A stretch of DNA of 64,000 nucleotides from Emticicia sp051209875 (GCF_051209875.1 NZ_JBNTQY010000001.1:4030001-4094000); one strand, 5' to 3'. Counted from the first letter of the stretch, positions 1 through 9,189 are shown. Program-made: numbers and translations. Notes: a model not told the origin generated them from the letters alone.

Positions 1-1
1 C

Positions 2-883
2 CCAGCTTATTCAGACAAAGTGGCTCGTCAGGGTTTACGTTTAGGAGATATTTTATCACCAAATTTCAAGACAAAATACCAAGAATTGGTTGCTAAACAT
101 AAACAAATCTTAGATTTTTATCATTTTGAATATGATTTAACTGAAGCTGAAAAAGAATTTTTCTCGGCCATTGAATTTATCAAAGAATTTGATTTAGAAG
201 ATACTGAATATGTTGTCAATGCTTCACTTAAAAGTGGACAAAGAGTATTAGCTGAAGGAGCTCAAGGTTCTTTGCTTGATATAGATTTTGGTTCTTATCC
301 ATTCGTAACAAGTTCTAATACCACAGCAGCAGGTGTTTGTTCAGGTCTTGGTGTTGCACCTAATACTGTAGGCGAAGTCTTTGGTATTTTTAAAGCCTAT
401 TGCACTCGTGTAGGAAGTGGTCCTTTTCCAACTGAGTTGAATAATGACTTAGGCGAAAAAATCCGCCAAGAAGGTCGTGAGTTTGGTGCTACAACAGGTC
501 GCCCACGTCGCACGGGTTGGTTAGATTTACCAGCTTTGAAATATAGCATCATGCTCAACGGTGTTACTCAGTTGATTATGATGAAAGTGGACGTTTTAAA
601 CTTCTTGGATGAAGTTAAAATTTGTACCCACTATCGATTGCCAGATGGAACAATTACTGAACAAATGCCTTTTGATTTGACTGATACTGATGTTGAACCA
701 ATCTATCAATCTTTCAAAGGTTGGGAATGTTCATTGGAAGGTATGCGTACTTTCGACCAAATTCCAGCGGAATTGGCAACTTACGTAAATTATTTAGAAG
801 AAGTACTCGAAGTGCCGATTAGCTTTATTTCAACAGGTCCAGACCGTGAAGCAGTGATTCTGCGTGAAGCGGTTGTAATCTAA
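2..883 (+). CDS. purA: Adenylosuccinate synthetase, C-terminal part (5' end outside window)
   Basis: Cytosolic enzyme that joins IMP and aspartate using GTP to make adenylosuccinate, the first committed step to AMP. The frame is open to the window edge: the codons before the GTG at 20 read PAYSDK, part of the conserved GIGPAYSDK segment, so that GTG is an internal valine and the true start is upstream. Roughly the last 290 of about 425 residues are present. Visible family segments are SSNTTAAG, the GTTGRPRRTGW loop that contacts substrate, MMKVDVL and the C-terminal STGPDR. No break or frameshift is seen. A strong hairpin terminator follows 5 bases after the stop. Identification is secure; only the N-terminal GTP-binding part is missing. 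Confidence 0.97.
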   Translation, partial: PAYSDKVARQGLRLGDILSPNFKTKYQELVAKHKQILDFYHFEYDLTEAEKEFFSAIEFIKEFDLEDTEYVVNASLKSGQRVLAEGAQGSLLDIDFGSYPFVTSSNTTAAGVCSGLGVAPNTVGEVFGIFKAYCTRVGSGPFPTELNNDLGEKIRQEGREFGATTGRPRRTGWLDLPALKYSIMLNGVTQLIMMKVDVLNFLDEVKICTHYRLPDGTITEQMPFDLTDTDVEPIYQSFKGWECSLEGMRTFDQIPAELATYVNYLEEVLEVPISFISTGPDREAVILREAVVI

Positions 884-887
884 TTGA

Positions 888-927
888 AAATGTGGCACAC
901 CTCTTAGGTGTGCCACATTTATTTTGC
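888..927 (+). terminator. Rho-independent-type terminator of purA
   Basis: A perfect 15-bp stem (888-902 with 906-920) closes a 3-base CTT loop and is followed by a T-rich stretch (ATTTATTTT). It begins 5 bases after the purA stop and ends just before the next start at 936, so it separates purA from the downstream gene. Confidence 0.85.
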
Positions 928-935
928 ATAAACTC

Positions 936-1469
936 ATGAATGTCAATTTAGCCAACTATCTTTTTGAGAAAGAAACACTCTATTTAAATCCTATAATTCA
1001 GGAGAAAAGAGAGATTGAAGAAAAGCAAGTAATTGTTACCAAAAAGCCATTGGTAGTTCATGAAAATACGCCAATCTCAAAGGATAAAATAGTACCATTG
1101 CCTTCTCCATTAAGGCTCAAACATAAAGTCTTGATTCTAACGGAATCTATCTCTGAAAATGAAAAAGCTTTTCTATCCAAGATACTTAATGCAGTAGGTT
1201 TGACTTTATCACAAGTAGATTTGGTAGAATTGAATAAAGTACAAACAATTGATTATCAGTTTTTTATCGCACAAAAAGTCACCAAAAAATTTATCAGTTT
1301 TGGCGTAGGCTTAGGTAAATTAAACTGGAATATATTATTAAATCTATATCAAGTCAAAAATGTTGATCAAATAGATTATCTACTTTCCGATGAACTTAGA
1401 ATCGTTGAAGCTGATCTCAATTTAAAAAGAAGCCTATGGGTAGCCTTAAAATTGATGTTTGACAACTAA
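936..1469 (+). CDS. Small protein resembling DNA polymerase III psi subunit (HolD-like), hypothetical
   Basis: Protein of 177 residues; ATG at 936 chosen over the in-frame TTG at 924, which lies against the purA terminator. Residues about 1-20 (NLANYLF...LYLNP) are followed by a variable basic linker, then a compact alpha/beta domain from about residue 65: VLILTESIS, then FLSKILNAVGL, VDLVEL, a KFISFGVG strand and a final LKRSLWVALKLMF helix. The order of elements (hydrophobic strand, helix ending before a V-x-L strand, FG-type strand, final LW helix) matches E. coli HolD psi and the uracil-DNA-glycosylase-like fold that psi shares. dnaX, whose product binds psi in other bacteria, lies 470 bp downstream. 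This assignment is by eye and rests on inference; the family is usually annotated as hypothetical. The stop overlaps the stop of the convergent VOC gene. Confidence 0.55.
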   Translation: MNVNLANYLFEKETLYLNPIIQEKREIEEKQVIVTKKPLVVHENTPISKDKIVPLPSPLRLKHKVLILTESISENEKAFLSKILNAVGLTLSQVDLVELNKVQTIDYQFFIAQKVTKKFISFGVGLGKLNWNILLNLYQVKNVDQIDYLLSDELRIVEADLNLKRSLWVALKLMFDN

Positions 1470-1843
1470 ACTAATTGGAATAACTCGATAAAATGGCCAT
1501 CTGGATCATTTAAAAATAATTGGATTGCTCCATCAGGGCGTAATTTGATTGGCAAATGTTTAATGTTTTTTTCTTTTAAATATTGTTCAACAATTGTCAT
1601 TTCAATCACTTCTAAGGCAAAATGATTGCTTCGAATGGGAGTCCAAGCAGACTCTGCTTCTCGCCCAATCAAATGTAGTTCACGCCCTTCTCCCAAATCA
1701 AACCAAAGAACAGGATAATCGAATGCAGGAGGTTTAATCTCTTGTAAACCAAGTATTTGTGAATAAAACGCTCTGCTCCTCTCAATATCAGTTATTTGTA
1801 AAGCTACGTGATTGAGGTTTTTTATGCCTAATTTATTTTTCAT
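1466..1843 (-). CDS. VOC (glyoxalase/dioxygenase superfamily) protein
   Basis: A 125-residue single-module vicinal-oxygen-chelate protein, probably a cytosolic metalloenzyme or small-molecule binding protein. The two beta-alpha-beta-beta-beta halves are visible: NHVALQITDIERSRAFY...LGL at the N-terminus and NHFALEV...DPDGHFIELFQ at the C-terminus. Candidate metal ligands in the usual positions are His12, His57, His74 and Glu120. The substrate cannot be told from sequence; glyoxalase I, fosfomycin-type or dioxygenase-like roles are all possible. It converges on the psi-like gene with a 4-base overlap of the two stop codons and diverges from dnaX across a 93-bp spacer. That spacer carries CAAAGCTA at 1866-1873, a TAGCTTTG -7 box on the minus strand, although I see no matching upstream box. 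Confidence 0.85.
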   Translation of the reverse strand: MKNKLGIKNLNHVALQITDIERSRAFYSQILGLQEIKPPAFDYPVLWFDLGEGRELHLIGREAESAWTPIRSNHFALEVIEMTIVEQYLKEKNIKHLPIKLRPDGAIQLFLNDPDGHFIELFQLV

Positions 1844-1936
1844 TGAAATTCAAAATCTGTTGCCACAAAGCTAAACAAATCATACGAATCTGTAAATGAA
1901 TAAAGGCAATATTCTATTTTTTTTGTAACTTGCGTC

Positions 1937-3715
1937 ATGGAAAAATTTGTGGTTTCAGCACGAAAATACCGCCCAATTACCTTTGATACTGTAGTAGGGC
2001 AATCACACATCACGACTACACTTCAAAATGCTATCCGTACCAATCATTTGGCTCAAGCATTTTTATTTTGTGGCCCTCGTGGTGTGGGTAAAACAACTTG
2101 TGCAAGGATTTTAGCCAAAACAATTAACTGTCAAAATCTTGCTGAAGATATTTCACCTTGTAATGAATGTGAATCTTGCAAAAGTTTTAATAACAATGCG
2201 TCATTTAACATTCATGAATTAGATGCAGCATCCAACAACTCAGTTGAAGACATTAGGAATTTGACCGACCAAGTTAGATTTCCACCTCAGCATGGCAAAT
2301 ATAAAGTTTATATCATTGATGAGGTTCACATGTTATCACAAGCGGCATTCAATGCCTTTTTGAAGACTTTAGAAGAGCCTCCAAGTTATGCAGTTTTTAT
2401 TTTAGCAACCACAGAAAAACACAAGATTTTACCTACGATTCTAAGCCGTTGTCAAATTTTTGATTTTAATCGAATTCAGATAAAAGACATTGCTGATCAC
2501 TTAGCAAATGTGGCTCAAAAAGAAGGTGTAAGTGTTGATTATCAAGCACTTGAACTCATCGCTCAGAAAGCTGATGGGGGGTTGCGTGATGCCCTTTCAA
2601 TGTTTGATTTAAATGTTACGTTTTCGTCGGGTACGGGCATCACTTATCAAGCAGTCTTAGAAAATTTACATATTCTTGATTATGATTATTATTTCCGAAT
2701 GGTAGATTCATTATTTGCAGGAAATGTTTCGGAAGCGTTTTTATTATACGATGAAATCTTAGAAAAAGGCTTTGATGGGCATCAGTTTGCTGTTGGGTTG
2801 AATGAACATTTCAGAAATTTGATGGTAAGTAAAGACCCCCAAACGGTTAAATTACTACAAGTAGCCGAATCAATTCAGAAACGATATTTAGAACAAGCCT
2901 CAAAGTTATCTTTAGCTTATATTTTTTCATCATTAAGTATTGGAAGCCAACTTGATATTAACTATAAATCGGCTAAAAATCAGCGATTACATATTGAAAT
3001 TGGCTTGATGAAACTTTCCCAAATTGAACAAGTACTGCATTTGAGTGAGCTACCCAATAATGGGGATGAAAAAAAAAAGAATTATGAAATAAGCGATAAA
3101 AGTAGCTCAATTGACAAAAATGATGCTACTCAAAATACAACTCCAGTTGTAACAAAAACGACAGCCGTCTATACACCACAGGCTGCTACAAATGTACTGC
3201 AAGCAAAAGAAAATCCCGTTTCAATTCTGCAGCCTGTCGCTCGTCCAGCTTTGAGTTCTTCTAAACTAAGATCTACAGTTGGTTTGGAAACTTCAGTACT
3301 AAATCCTAAAGAGGATGTAGCACAAAGTGTTGATAATCAAGCAATCTTACCAAATTATAGTGAATCTTTTACCTTCGATGCATTACAACAAGAATTGCAT
3401 TATTTTGCCGATTCTCGTGACAATGAAACACTAAAAGTAATGCTTAAACGTGATTTTGAATTGGAGGGAACAACTTTAAAGTTGCAATTAGATAATCAGA
3501 TACAATTGGACACATTGAACCAAATCAAACAAGATTTGGCAGCTTATATTAGACAAAAGCTACGCAATTCGAATATTCAGATTGTGGCAACTATAGTCGA
3601 ATCAGCCACCGAACGTCGTCCATATACAGCCCAAGAAAAATTTGAATATTTGGCAAACAAAAATCCTGCTTTATTAGAATTAAGAGAAAAACTGGGTTTG
3701 GAGTTGGTATTTTAA
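1937..3715 (+). CDS. dnaX: DNA polymerase III subunits gamma/tau
   Basis: Clamp-loader ATPase of the replisome, 592 residues. Domain I has Walker A GPRGVGKTT (46-54), a zinc-binding set Cys65, Cys75, Cys78, Cys81, Walker B IIDEVHML and the sensor-1 region ATTEKHKILPTILSRC. Domains II-III run to about residue 370. A low-complexity Ser/Thr/Gln/Lys linker (about 382-480) then leads to a tau-type C-terminal domain (about 480-592) ending in LREKLGLELVF. At the end of domain III lies an A10G run at 3069-3079 in the same phase as the E. coli frameshift heptamer A AAA AAG; slipping would give a 383-residue gamma-like product. The ATG at 1937 opens directly into the conserved ARKYRP motif. The gene converges on the next gene with an 11-base gap and no visible terminator. 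Confidence 0.97.
   Translation: MEKFVVSARKYRPITFDTVVGQSHITTTLQNAIRTNHLAQAFLFCGPRGVGKTTCARILAKTINCQNLAEDISPCNECESCKSFNNNASFNIHELDAASNNSVEDIRNLTDQVRFPPQHGKYKVYIIDEVHMLSQAAFNAFLKTLEEPPSYAVFILATTEKHKILPTILSRCQIFDFNRIQIKDIADHLANVAQKEGVSVDYQALELIAQKADGGLRDALSMFDLNVTFSSGTGITYQAVLENLHILDYDYYFRMVDSLFAGNVSEAFLLYDEILEKGFDGHQFAVGLNEHFRNLMVSKDPQTVKLLQVAESIQKRYLEQASKLSLAYIFSSLSIGSQLDINYKSAKNQRLHIEIGLMKLSQIEQVLHLSELPNNGDEKKKNYEISDKSSSIDKNDATQNTTPVVTKTTAVYTPQAATNVLQAKENPVSILQPVARPALSSSKLRSTVGLETSVLNPKEDVAQSVDNQAILPNYSESFTFDALQQELHYFADSRDNETLKVMLKRDFELEGTTLKLQLDNQIQLDTLNQIKQDLAAYIRQKLRNSNIQIVATIVESATERRPYTAQEKFEYLANKNPALLELREKLGLELVF
3069..3079 (+). other. Putative slippery site (A10G) inside dnaX
   Basis: Ten A followed by G, read in zero frame as GAA AAA AAA AAG (codons 378-381). 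A -1 shift at A AAA AAG gives Glu-Leu and then TGA at 3085; the +1 frame stops at TAA 3090. Both shifted frames therefore end within 15 bases, at the gamma/tau domain boundary. No strong stimulatory stem-loop or Shine-Dalgarno-like spacer was seen, so transcriptional slippage (as in Thermus dnaX) is as likely as ribosomal frameshifting (as in E. coli). Confidence 0.65.
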
Positions 3716-3726
3716 ATTTGGGAAAA

Positions 3727-5433
3727 TCATCTTGCTACTTCAATAAACTTTCCATCTTGATACCTGATAATAGGAACAATTTTATTTTCATTAGAACCGT
3801 TGGTATAATCAAAACCATCAAGAACATATCCTTGTGTGTATTCGATAGCATCCAAATTATTACGAAATTTGGTTTTACCTGCATTCAGCATTCTTGCATA
3901 AAAAAGTAACATATCATAGCCCCAACAGCCATAATATGAGGGAGCAATATTCTGACTATTGAAATAACTACTCCTGAAGTTTTTCACTTCATCTTTTTCT
4001 CGGTTAATATAATCTAATTGGATGAGATACAATTGACGATTGAAAATGCCAAGCGATGACCCTTCAAAATCAAATGCAGAAGAAGCGGCCATTATAGGTG
4101 CAGATACTTTCTTTTTATCTAAAGCATTGATTACTTTTGAACCAAATGTATTATCGCTACCCGAAAGAAAAATATGTCCTGGCTTACGTTTTGTATCAAT
4201 ATCTTCTATCGTTGAAAACCGTTTAATGGTTGTAACTTCTATCCCACTTTCAAGAGCTTTATCACGATAAATATAGGCAAAAGTCGAATCTTTACGCGTA
4301 TTTCCGAAATAAATAGCCACAGAACGAGGAGCGTTTTGTGAATTAATATAGTCTAATGCTTTTGAAGCTTGTATTTCATAAGATGGTGATGCCAAAAAAG
4401 TAGTTTTATCATTAACAATCAATTGACGATTATTTGATAGCGGATGTACTTGTACTACTTCATTTGATTTGACAAAGGTATTAACAACTTTATTGGCTTC
4501 TGGATATAAAGGGCCAATCAATAAATCTATTTGTGAAAAAGTACCATTATTTATCAATTCTGAAATTAACCGGGCATCTCTGTCTATATCAAAAGTATAT
4601 AAATTGATATTAATTTGTTCTGTTTCTAACTTTTCCTTTGCCAATTTCATACCAGCATACATATCATAAATGTACTGATTGGCACGAGAACTTTTGGAAG
4701 GGTCAAATTCAAAAAGGCGAAAAGGCAGGAGAACGGCCACGTCTATCGCTCCATTATTTTCTTTTTTGATTGTAGTTGTTCGTTTTGGAGAGCCACTTAT
4801 TTCGCCCAAATTGAACTGATTAGTAAGGCGGTCTGATAATTCTAAATCTTCCTTACTGGCGTACTTATTTTTTTGAATATTATCTACCAATAATTGAGCA
4901 ATAATAGCATTATTGGGGAATTTCTGATTGAGAACTTTAAGTTGAGTTGGGTCTTTGTATTTGCTGAAATAAAAATACTCCATATTTTCAACATCTTGTC
5001 TCGAAACACCTGCTGAAATCCGATTGATATATTGCATTCCTTCATCAATGTAATTTTCAAAAAAACAAACATTGGCGAATAAATAGTAAGCCTCATCAAT
5101 TTTTTTCCAATCAGGGAAACGTTCAAAAAGTTGGCGGAGCGAATTGCGTGATTCAAAATTACGCAGCAACTTGAATGAACATAAGGCATGATAATAAAGC
5201 ACATAAGGCACCATCGAATTTTGATATTTTCGACTGGTTAGAGGGGTAAGTTCATCTTTTGCTTCAAAATACTTTTGGTCGGCATAGAGTTGAACCGCTT
5301 TTTTGTATTTTAGTGCATAGTCTTTTTCACTCAGGGCAACTTGTTGTGCTACTGATGCGTATGATAACAACAAAAGAATAAGAAGATTAGAATACCTTCG
5401 GGCAAGTGGTTTTCCACTGGCGTTCCTCTTCAT
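3727..5433 (-). CDS. Exported TPR plus type-1 periplasmic-binding-fold protein (LpoA/ABC substrate-binding-like)
   Basis: A 568-residue envelope protein. The N-terminus has a signal peptide (LLILLLLSYASVAQQ). Residues about 35-200 look like TPR-type helical repeats (ALKYKKAVQLYADQKYFEAK, then YYLFANVCF). From about residue 225 a Leu/Ile/Val-binding-protein-like fold begins (AIDVAVLLPFRLF, YAGMKLA, IDLLIGPLYPEANKVV, SVAIYFG, IFLSGSDN). This architecture is typical of Bacteroidota proteins annotated as ABC-type substrate-binding or LpoA-like; LpoA activates a penicillin-binding protein in Enterobacteria. Whether it binds a ligand or a partner enzyme is not shown by the sequence. No permease or ATPase gene is nearby, which argues against a transport role. 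It lies downstream of yidC, separated by a hairpin terminator. Confidence 0.75.
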   Translation of the reverse strand: MKRNASGKPLARRYSNLLILLLLSYASVAQQVALSEKDYALKYKKAVQLYADQKYFEAKDELTPLTSRKYQNSMVPYVLYYHALCSFKLLRNFESRNSLRQLFERFPDWKKIDEAYYLFANVCFFENYIDEGMQYINRISAGVSRQDVENMEYFYFSKYKDPTQLKVLNQKFPNNAIIAQLLVDNIQKNKYASKEDLELSDRLTNQFNLGEISGSPKRTTTIKKENNGAIDVAVLLPFRLFEFDPSKSSRANQYIYDMYAGMKLAKEKLETEQININLYTFDIDRDARLISELINNGTFSQIDLLIGPLYPEANKVVNTFVKSNEVVQVHPLSNNRQLIVNDKTTFLASPSYEIQASKALDYINSQNAPRSVAIYFGNTRKDSTFAYIYRDKALESGIEVTTIKRFSTIEDIDTKRKPGHIFLSGSDNTFGSKVINALDKKKVSAPIMAASSAFDFEGSSLGIFNRQLYLIQLDYINREKDEVKNFRSSYFNSQNIAPSYYGCWGYDMLLFYARMLNAGKTKFRNNLDAIEYTQGYVLDGFDYTNGSNENKIVPIIRYQDGKFIEVAR

Positions 5434-5457
5434 GGGTTTAGTTTAAGGTTAGTAAAC

Positions 5458-5491
5458 CCGTCCATAAGCCTTTAAAAAGTCTTATGGACGG
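5458..5491 (-). terminator. Hairpin terminator between yidC and downstream gene
   Basis: A perfect 11-bp stem (5458-5468 with 5481-5491) with a 12-base loop lies 8 bases beyond the yidC stop on the minus strand. There is no long U-tract, so termination is probable but may be partial, allowing read-through into the gene ending at 3727. Confidence 0.6.
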
Positions 5492-5498
5492 TGTTGAA

Positions 5499-7364
5499 TT
5501 ATTTTTTCTTTTTCTTATCGTTATTTTGCAACTGACGATTTTCCTCAGCCAACTTCACTTGTTTTTCCATGAATTGAGCAAACTTACCTTTTTTAGCAGC
5601 TTGCGGATTAGCATGGTATTTCACTTTATTGTCGTCCAAAATCTTACGAATCTTATCTTCATCAACGAAACGACGCACAATTTGTTGTTGAGCGATGGTC
5701 ACAACATTTGAAACCAAATAATAAAAACTCAATGCCGCTGGAAAACTATTTAACACAAAGAAGAAAACGATTGGAAATACATAACTCATTTTCTTCATAT
5801 CAATCGGCCCTGGTTGGTCAGGGGTGATTTGATTATTGTAATAAGTAAACGCTAGACTGGATAATGTCATCAATACCACAAATAAACTAATGTGATTACC
5901 AACAATTGGTAAATTTGTTGCCCAACTGATAGGGTAATCGTAGGTTGAAAGGTCAGAAGCCCATAAAAAGTTTTTCTGACGGAACATAATCATATTAGGA
6001 AACAAGAAGAAAACCGACATTAAGATAGGCATTTGTAACAACATTGGCACACAACCACTCAGCGGGTTTACTCCTACTTGTTGATACAATTTCATTTGTT
6101 CTTGTTGCATTTTTACTTGGTCGTCACCTACTTTTTCTTTCAATTCAGCAAGCTCAGGTGCCATTACACGCATTTTAGCAGAACTAATATACGACTTATA
6201 AATCAACGGAGTAAGCAATGTTTTTAAAACAATTACCACCACAATGATTAGTAATCCATAATTACTAATGAATGATTCTGCCAAATTGAATAAAGGCACA
6301 AAAACAAATCGGTTGATTGGCTTTACAAAATCATACCCTAAATAAACGTTTCTATGAAAGCCATCAGTGACATTTTTAACCAAATTATAATCATTTGGAC
6401 CAAAATAAAAACGAAAATTTCCTTTACCTGTTTTCAAGTCAGAAATGGCTAAGTTAGCATTCACTTCTACTGTTTTTACAATACTACTATCAGTTTCAGG
6501 AGTAGCCAATTTCAAATTAACCGTGCTCAAAGGCTGATTTTTAGCCACAAATCCTGTTACAAAGTATTTTTGTTTGAATGAAAACCATTTAACTGGGTCT
6601 GCCACATTCAAATCTTCATTACCAGATTTATTTGCTCCTAAATCATCAAATTCATCATCTTTAGCATTCCAAAAGTTGATTTGAGCAGATTTCCTATTTT
6701 CAGCAATATCGTGTTCCAATACTTTCAGATTATCTTGCCAATAAAAATGTGCAGGTTGGTTCTGCACAATAGCATCCATTCCGACTAAATTAACATCATA
6801 ATCAACTGTATAGCCTTTGCTTTGAATCGTGTAGATTTGCTCAATATATTGATTATCTGCCAAAGCTAATTTAAAAATCACTTTAGTAGAATCACCTTCT
6901 TTGATGATAGTTGACTGATTGGTAGTAGTATAATAAAGTTTTTTCAAGTCAACTTTACCTTTGTTTGTCTGAATCTCAAGATTCATTGATGAGTTTTTAT
7001 CATCAATCAATACCAAAGGCTTTTTTACACCTGCTTTGAAATCAGCATAAGTTGAGTAGTTTTTCAAAACCACTTCTTTGATTGAGCCACCAAGTGTACT
7101 AAAAGTAAATTTAGTATCTTGGTTTTCTATGACAATATCTTGCGAAGTTCCAGTTGCAGCAGTGGCAAAATCACCAAACGCAGCTTTCAGAGCAAGTGTA
7201 TCATTGATGACGTTGGGAGCAGCTATGGTTTTAACGGCAGCTTTTGGGGCAACTGGTGTAGGCTTTTCGGGAGGAGTCTGAGGCATAAAATACATATACC
7301 CTGCCCACATACACATCAACAACACTATGCCGATAAGTTGATTTCTATCTACTAATTTTTCCAT
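5499..7364 (-). CDS. yidC: Membrane protein insertase YidC
   Basis: Inner-membrane insertase (YidC/Oxa1/Alb3 family) that inserts membrane proteins alone or with SecYEG. 621 residues, the usual Gram-negative length. Transmembrane segment 1 is at about residues 10-26 (LIGIVLLMCMWAGYMYFMP). The large periplasmic beta domain spans about 60-350. The five conserved membrane helices follow from about 365 (SNYGLLIIVVVIVLKTLLT), with the family core KMRVMAPELAELKEKVGDD and NPLSGCVPMLLQMPI. The C-terminus is basic (KKKKK), as expected for ribosome contact. The gene is followed by a hairpin and preceded by a 159-bp spacer from pyrG in which I see no clear promoter box. Nothing is missing. Confidence 0.97.
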   Translation of the reverse strand: MEKLVDRNQLIGIVLLMCMWAGYMYFMPQTPPEKPTPVAPKAAVKTIAAPNVINDTLALKAAFGDFATAATGTSQDIVIENQDTKFTFSTLGGSIKEVVLKNYSTYADFKAGVKKPLVLIDDKNSSMNLEIQTNKGKVDLKKLYYTTTNQSTIIKEGDSTKVIFKLALADNQYIEQIYTIQSKGYTVDYDVNLVGMDAIVQNQPAHFYWQDNLKVLEHDIAENRKSAQINFWNAKDDEFDDLGANKSGNEDLNVADPVKWFSFKQKYFVTGFVAKNQPLSTVNLKLATPETDSSIVKTVEVNANLAISDLKTGKGNFRFYFGPNDYNLVKNVTDGFHRNVYLGYDFVKPINRFVFVPLFNLAESFISNYGLLIIVVVIVLKTLLTPLIYKSYISSAKMRVMAPELAELKEKVGDDQVKMQQEQMKLYQQVGVNPLSGCVPMLLQMPILMSVFFLFPNMIMFRQKNFLWASDLSTYDYPISWATNLPIVGNHISLFVVLMTLSSLAFTYYNNQITPDQPGPIDMKKMSYVFPIVFFFVLNSFPAALSFYYLVSNVVTIAQQQIVRRFVDEDKIRKILDDNKVKYHANPQAAKKGKFAQFMEKQVKLAEENRQLQNNDKKKKK

Positions 7365-7523
7365 TAATTTTTGTAATACTTAAAAATACTGTGATTAAAC
7401 TGATAGTCTTTTGATAAAAGATAGTAATTTGTTTAATCCTAAATAATTCTAAATTTGTGATAAATTGATTTTTATACTAAAAACACTACAAAATTCGCAA
7501 AGATTCATTATAATTCCTAATGG

Positions 7524-9161
7524 CTATTTTTTGTTTGATGAATACTCAATTGCTGCCTTTACAAAATTGACAAAAAGAGGATGAGGATTCATTACAGTAC
7601 TTTTCAATTCGGGGTGAAACTGTACACCAATAAAATAAGGATGATTAGGTAATTCTATGATTTCAACTAAGCCACTTTCTGGGTTTATACCAGAAACTAC
7701 CATTCCTGCTGCTTCATAATCTTTCAAATATTTATTGTTAAATTCCCAACGATGGCGATGACGCTCGCTAATATTGGCTTTTCCATAAATTTTACGAGCA
7801 AGGGTCTTATCTTTTACTTTACAACCGTATGCTCCTAAACGCATCGTGCCACCTTTATCTGTGATTGTTTTTTGTGCTTCCATTAAGTCAATTACTGGAA
7901 ATTGCGTTTCTGGATACATTTCTGTTGAATGTGCTTCTTTCAAGCCAATGACATTTCTGGCAAATTCGATACATGCCATTTGCATTCCTAAGCAGATACC
8001 GAAAAAAGGAATATTATTTTCACGTACATATCGCACGGCTTCAATTTTTCCTTCAATACCACGCTCACCAAAACCTGGTGCTACTAATACACCATCTAAT
8101 CCTGCAAATTTTTCTGCTATATTATCTAATTCTAAACTTTCTGAATGAATCCACTCCAAAACAACCTTACATTTGTTGGCTGCTCCAGCGTGAATAAAGG
8201 ACTCAATAATTGATTTATAGGCATCTTTCAATTCAATATATTTACCTACTAAACCAATTTTTACTTGCTCGACAGGATTTTTAAATCTATCTAAAAAGCC
8301 TTTCCATGCTTCCATGTCGGCATCTTGGTCATTATATATGTCAAGCATATATAAAACTCTCGTATCAAGTCTTTCTTTTTGCATCAACAAAGGGACATCA
8401 TAAATCGTTTCAGCATCCATCGCCTCGATAACCGAATTCTGCTCAACATTACAGAAAAGTGCTATTTTCCTACGAATTTCGGCAGGTAAAGAATGTTCTG
8501 TACGACAAACAATAATATCAGGTTGAACGCCAGATTCCTGCAACATTTTTACGGAGTGTTGTGTAGGCTTGGTTTTTAACTCACCTGCCGAACTCAAATA
8601 TGGAATAAGTGTCAAATGTATTGTTAGGAGATTATCAGAGCCTAAATCCCATTTCAATTGGCGTACAGCTTCCACAAATGGAAGTGATTCTATATCGCCA
8701 ACACAACCGCCGAGTTCGGTGATTATTATGTCAAAATTGCCCGTTTCACCCAATTGAAGGATATTTCTTTTAATTTCGTCAGTAATATGGGGAATTACTT
8801 GAACAGTTTTTCCTAAATAATTGCCTTTACGTTCGTTAGTGATTACATTATAATAAATGCGACCTGTGGTAACGTTATTAGCTTGTGAAGTAGGAACGTT
8901 CAAGAAACGCTCATAATGGCCTAAGTCAAGGTCAGTTTCTGCACCATCATCGGTTACATAACATTCGCCATGTTCGTAAGGATTGAGTGTTCCTGGGTCA
9001 ACATTGATGTAAGGATCAAATTTTTGGATGGTTACTGATAAACCTCTGGCTTGCAGCAATTTGGCAAGTGAGGAGGCGATAATGCCTTTTCCGAGTGAAG
9101 ATGTTACGCCGCCCGTAACGAAAATATACTTTGGGTTGCGTGTTTGCCCGTTTACTGACAT
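7524..9161 (-). CDS. pyrG: CTP synthase
   Basis: Glutamine-dependent conversion of UTP to CTP; cytosolic, 545 residues, normal length. The N-terminal synthetase domain shows KYIFVTGGVTSSLGKGI (P-loop) and the magnesium/UTP region DPYINVDPGTLNPYEHGE. The C-terminal class I glutamine amidotransferase domain starts near residue 295 and has the oxyanion region APGFGERGIEG, the nucleophile elbow FFGICLGMQ and the catalytic HPE in GVQFHPELKS. The start is the ATG at 9161, 28 bases from a TACCTTTG -7 box. The upstream lipoprotein gene runs in the same direction 147 bp away, so pyrG probably has its own promoter. Confidence 0.98.
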   Translation of the reverse strand: MSVNGQTRNPKYIFVTGGVTSSLGKGIIASSLAKLLQARGLSVTIQKFDPYINVDPGTLNPYEHGECYVTDDGAETDLDLGHYERFLNVPTSQANNVTTGRIYYNVITNERKGNYLGKTVQVIPHITDEIKRNILQLGETGNFDIIITELGGCVGDIESLPFVEAVRQLKWDLGSDNLLTIHLTLIPYLSSAGELKTKPTQHSVKMLQESGVQPDIIVCRTEHSLPAEIRRKIALFCNVEQNSVIEAMDAETIYDVPLLMQKERLDTRVLYMLDIYNDQDADMEAWKGFLDRFKNPVEQVKIGLVGKYIELKDAYKSIIESFIHAGAANKCKVVLEWIHSESLELDNIAEKFAGLDGVLVAPGFGERGIEGKIEAVRYVRENNIPFFGICLGMQMACIEFARNVIGLKEAHSTEMYPETQFPVIDLMEAQKTITDKGGTMRLGAYGCKVKDKTLARKIYGKANISERHRHRWEFNNKYLKDYEAAGMVVSGINPESGLVEIIELPNHPYFIGVQFHPELKSTVMNPHPLFVNFVKAAIEYSSNKK

Positions 9162-9189
9162 GAGGTTTGTTGTCTTTGATTACGGGATA

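Noticed and set aside
4884..5204. Second minus-strand ORF within the TPR/periplasmic-binding gene
   Set aside because: It is an alternative frame of a clearly coding gene, with no family features.
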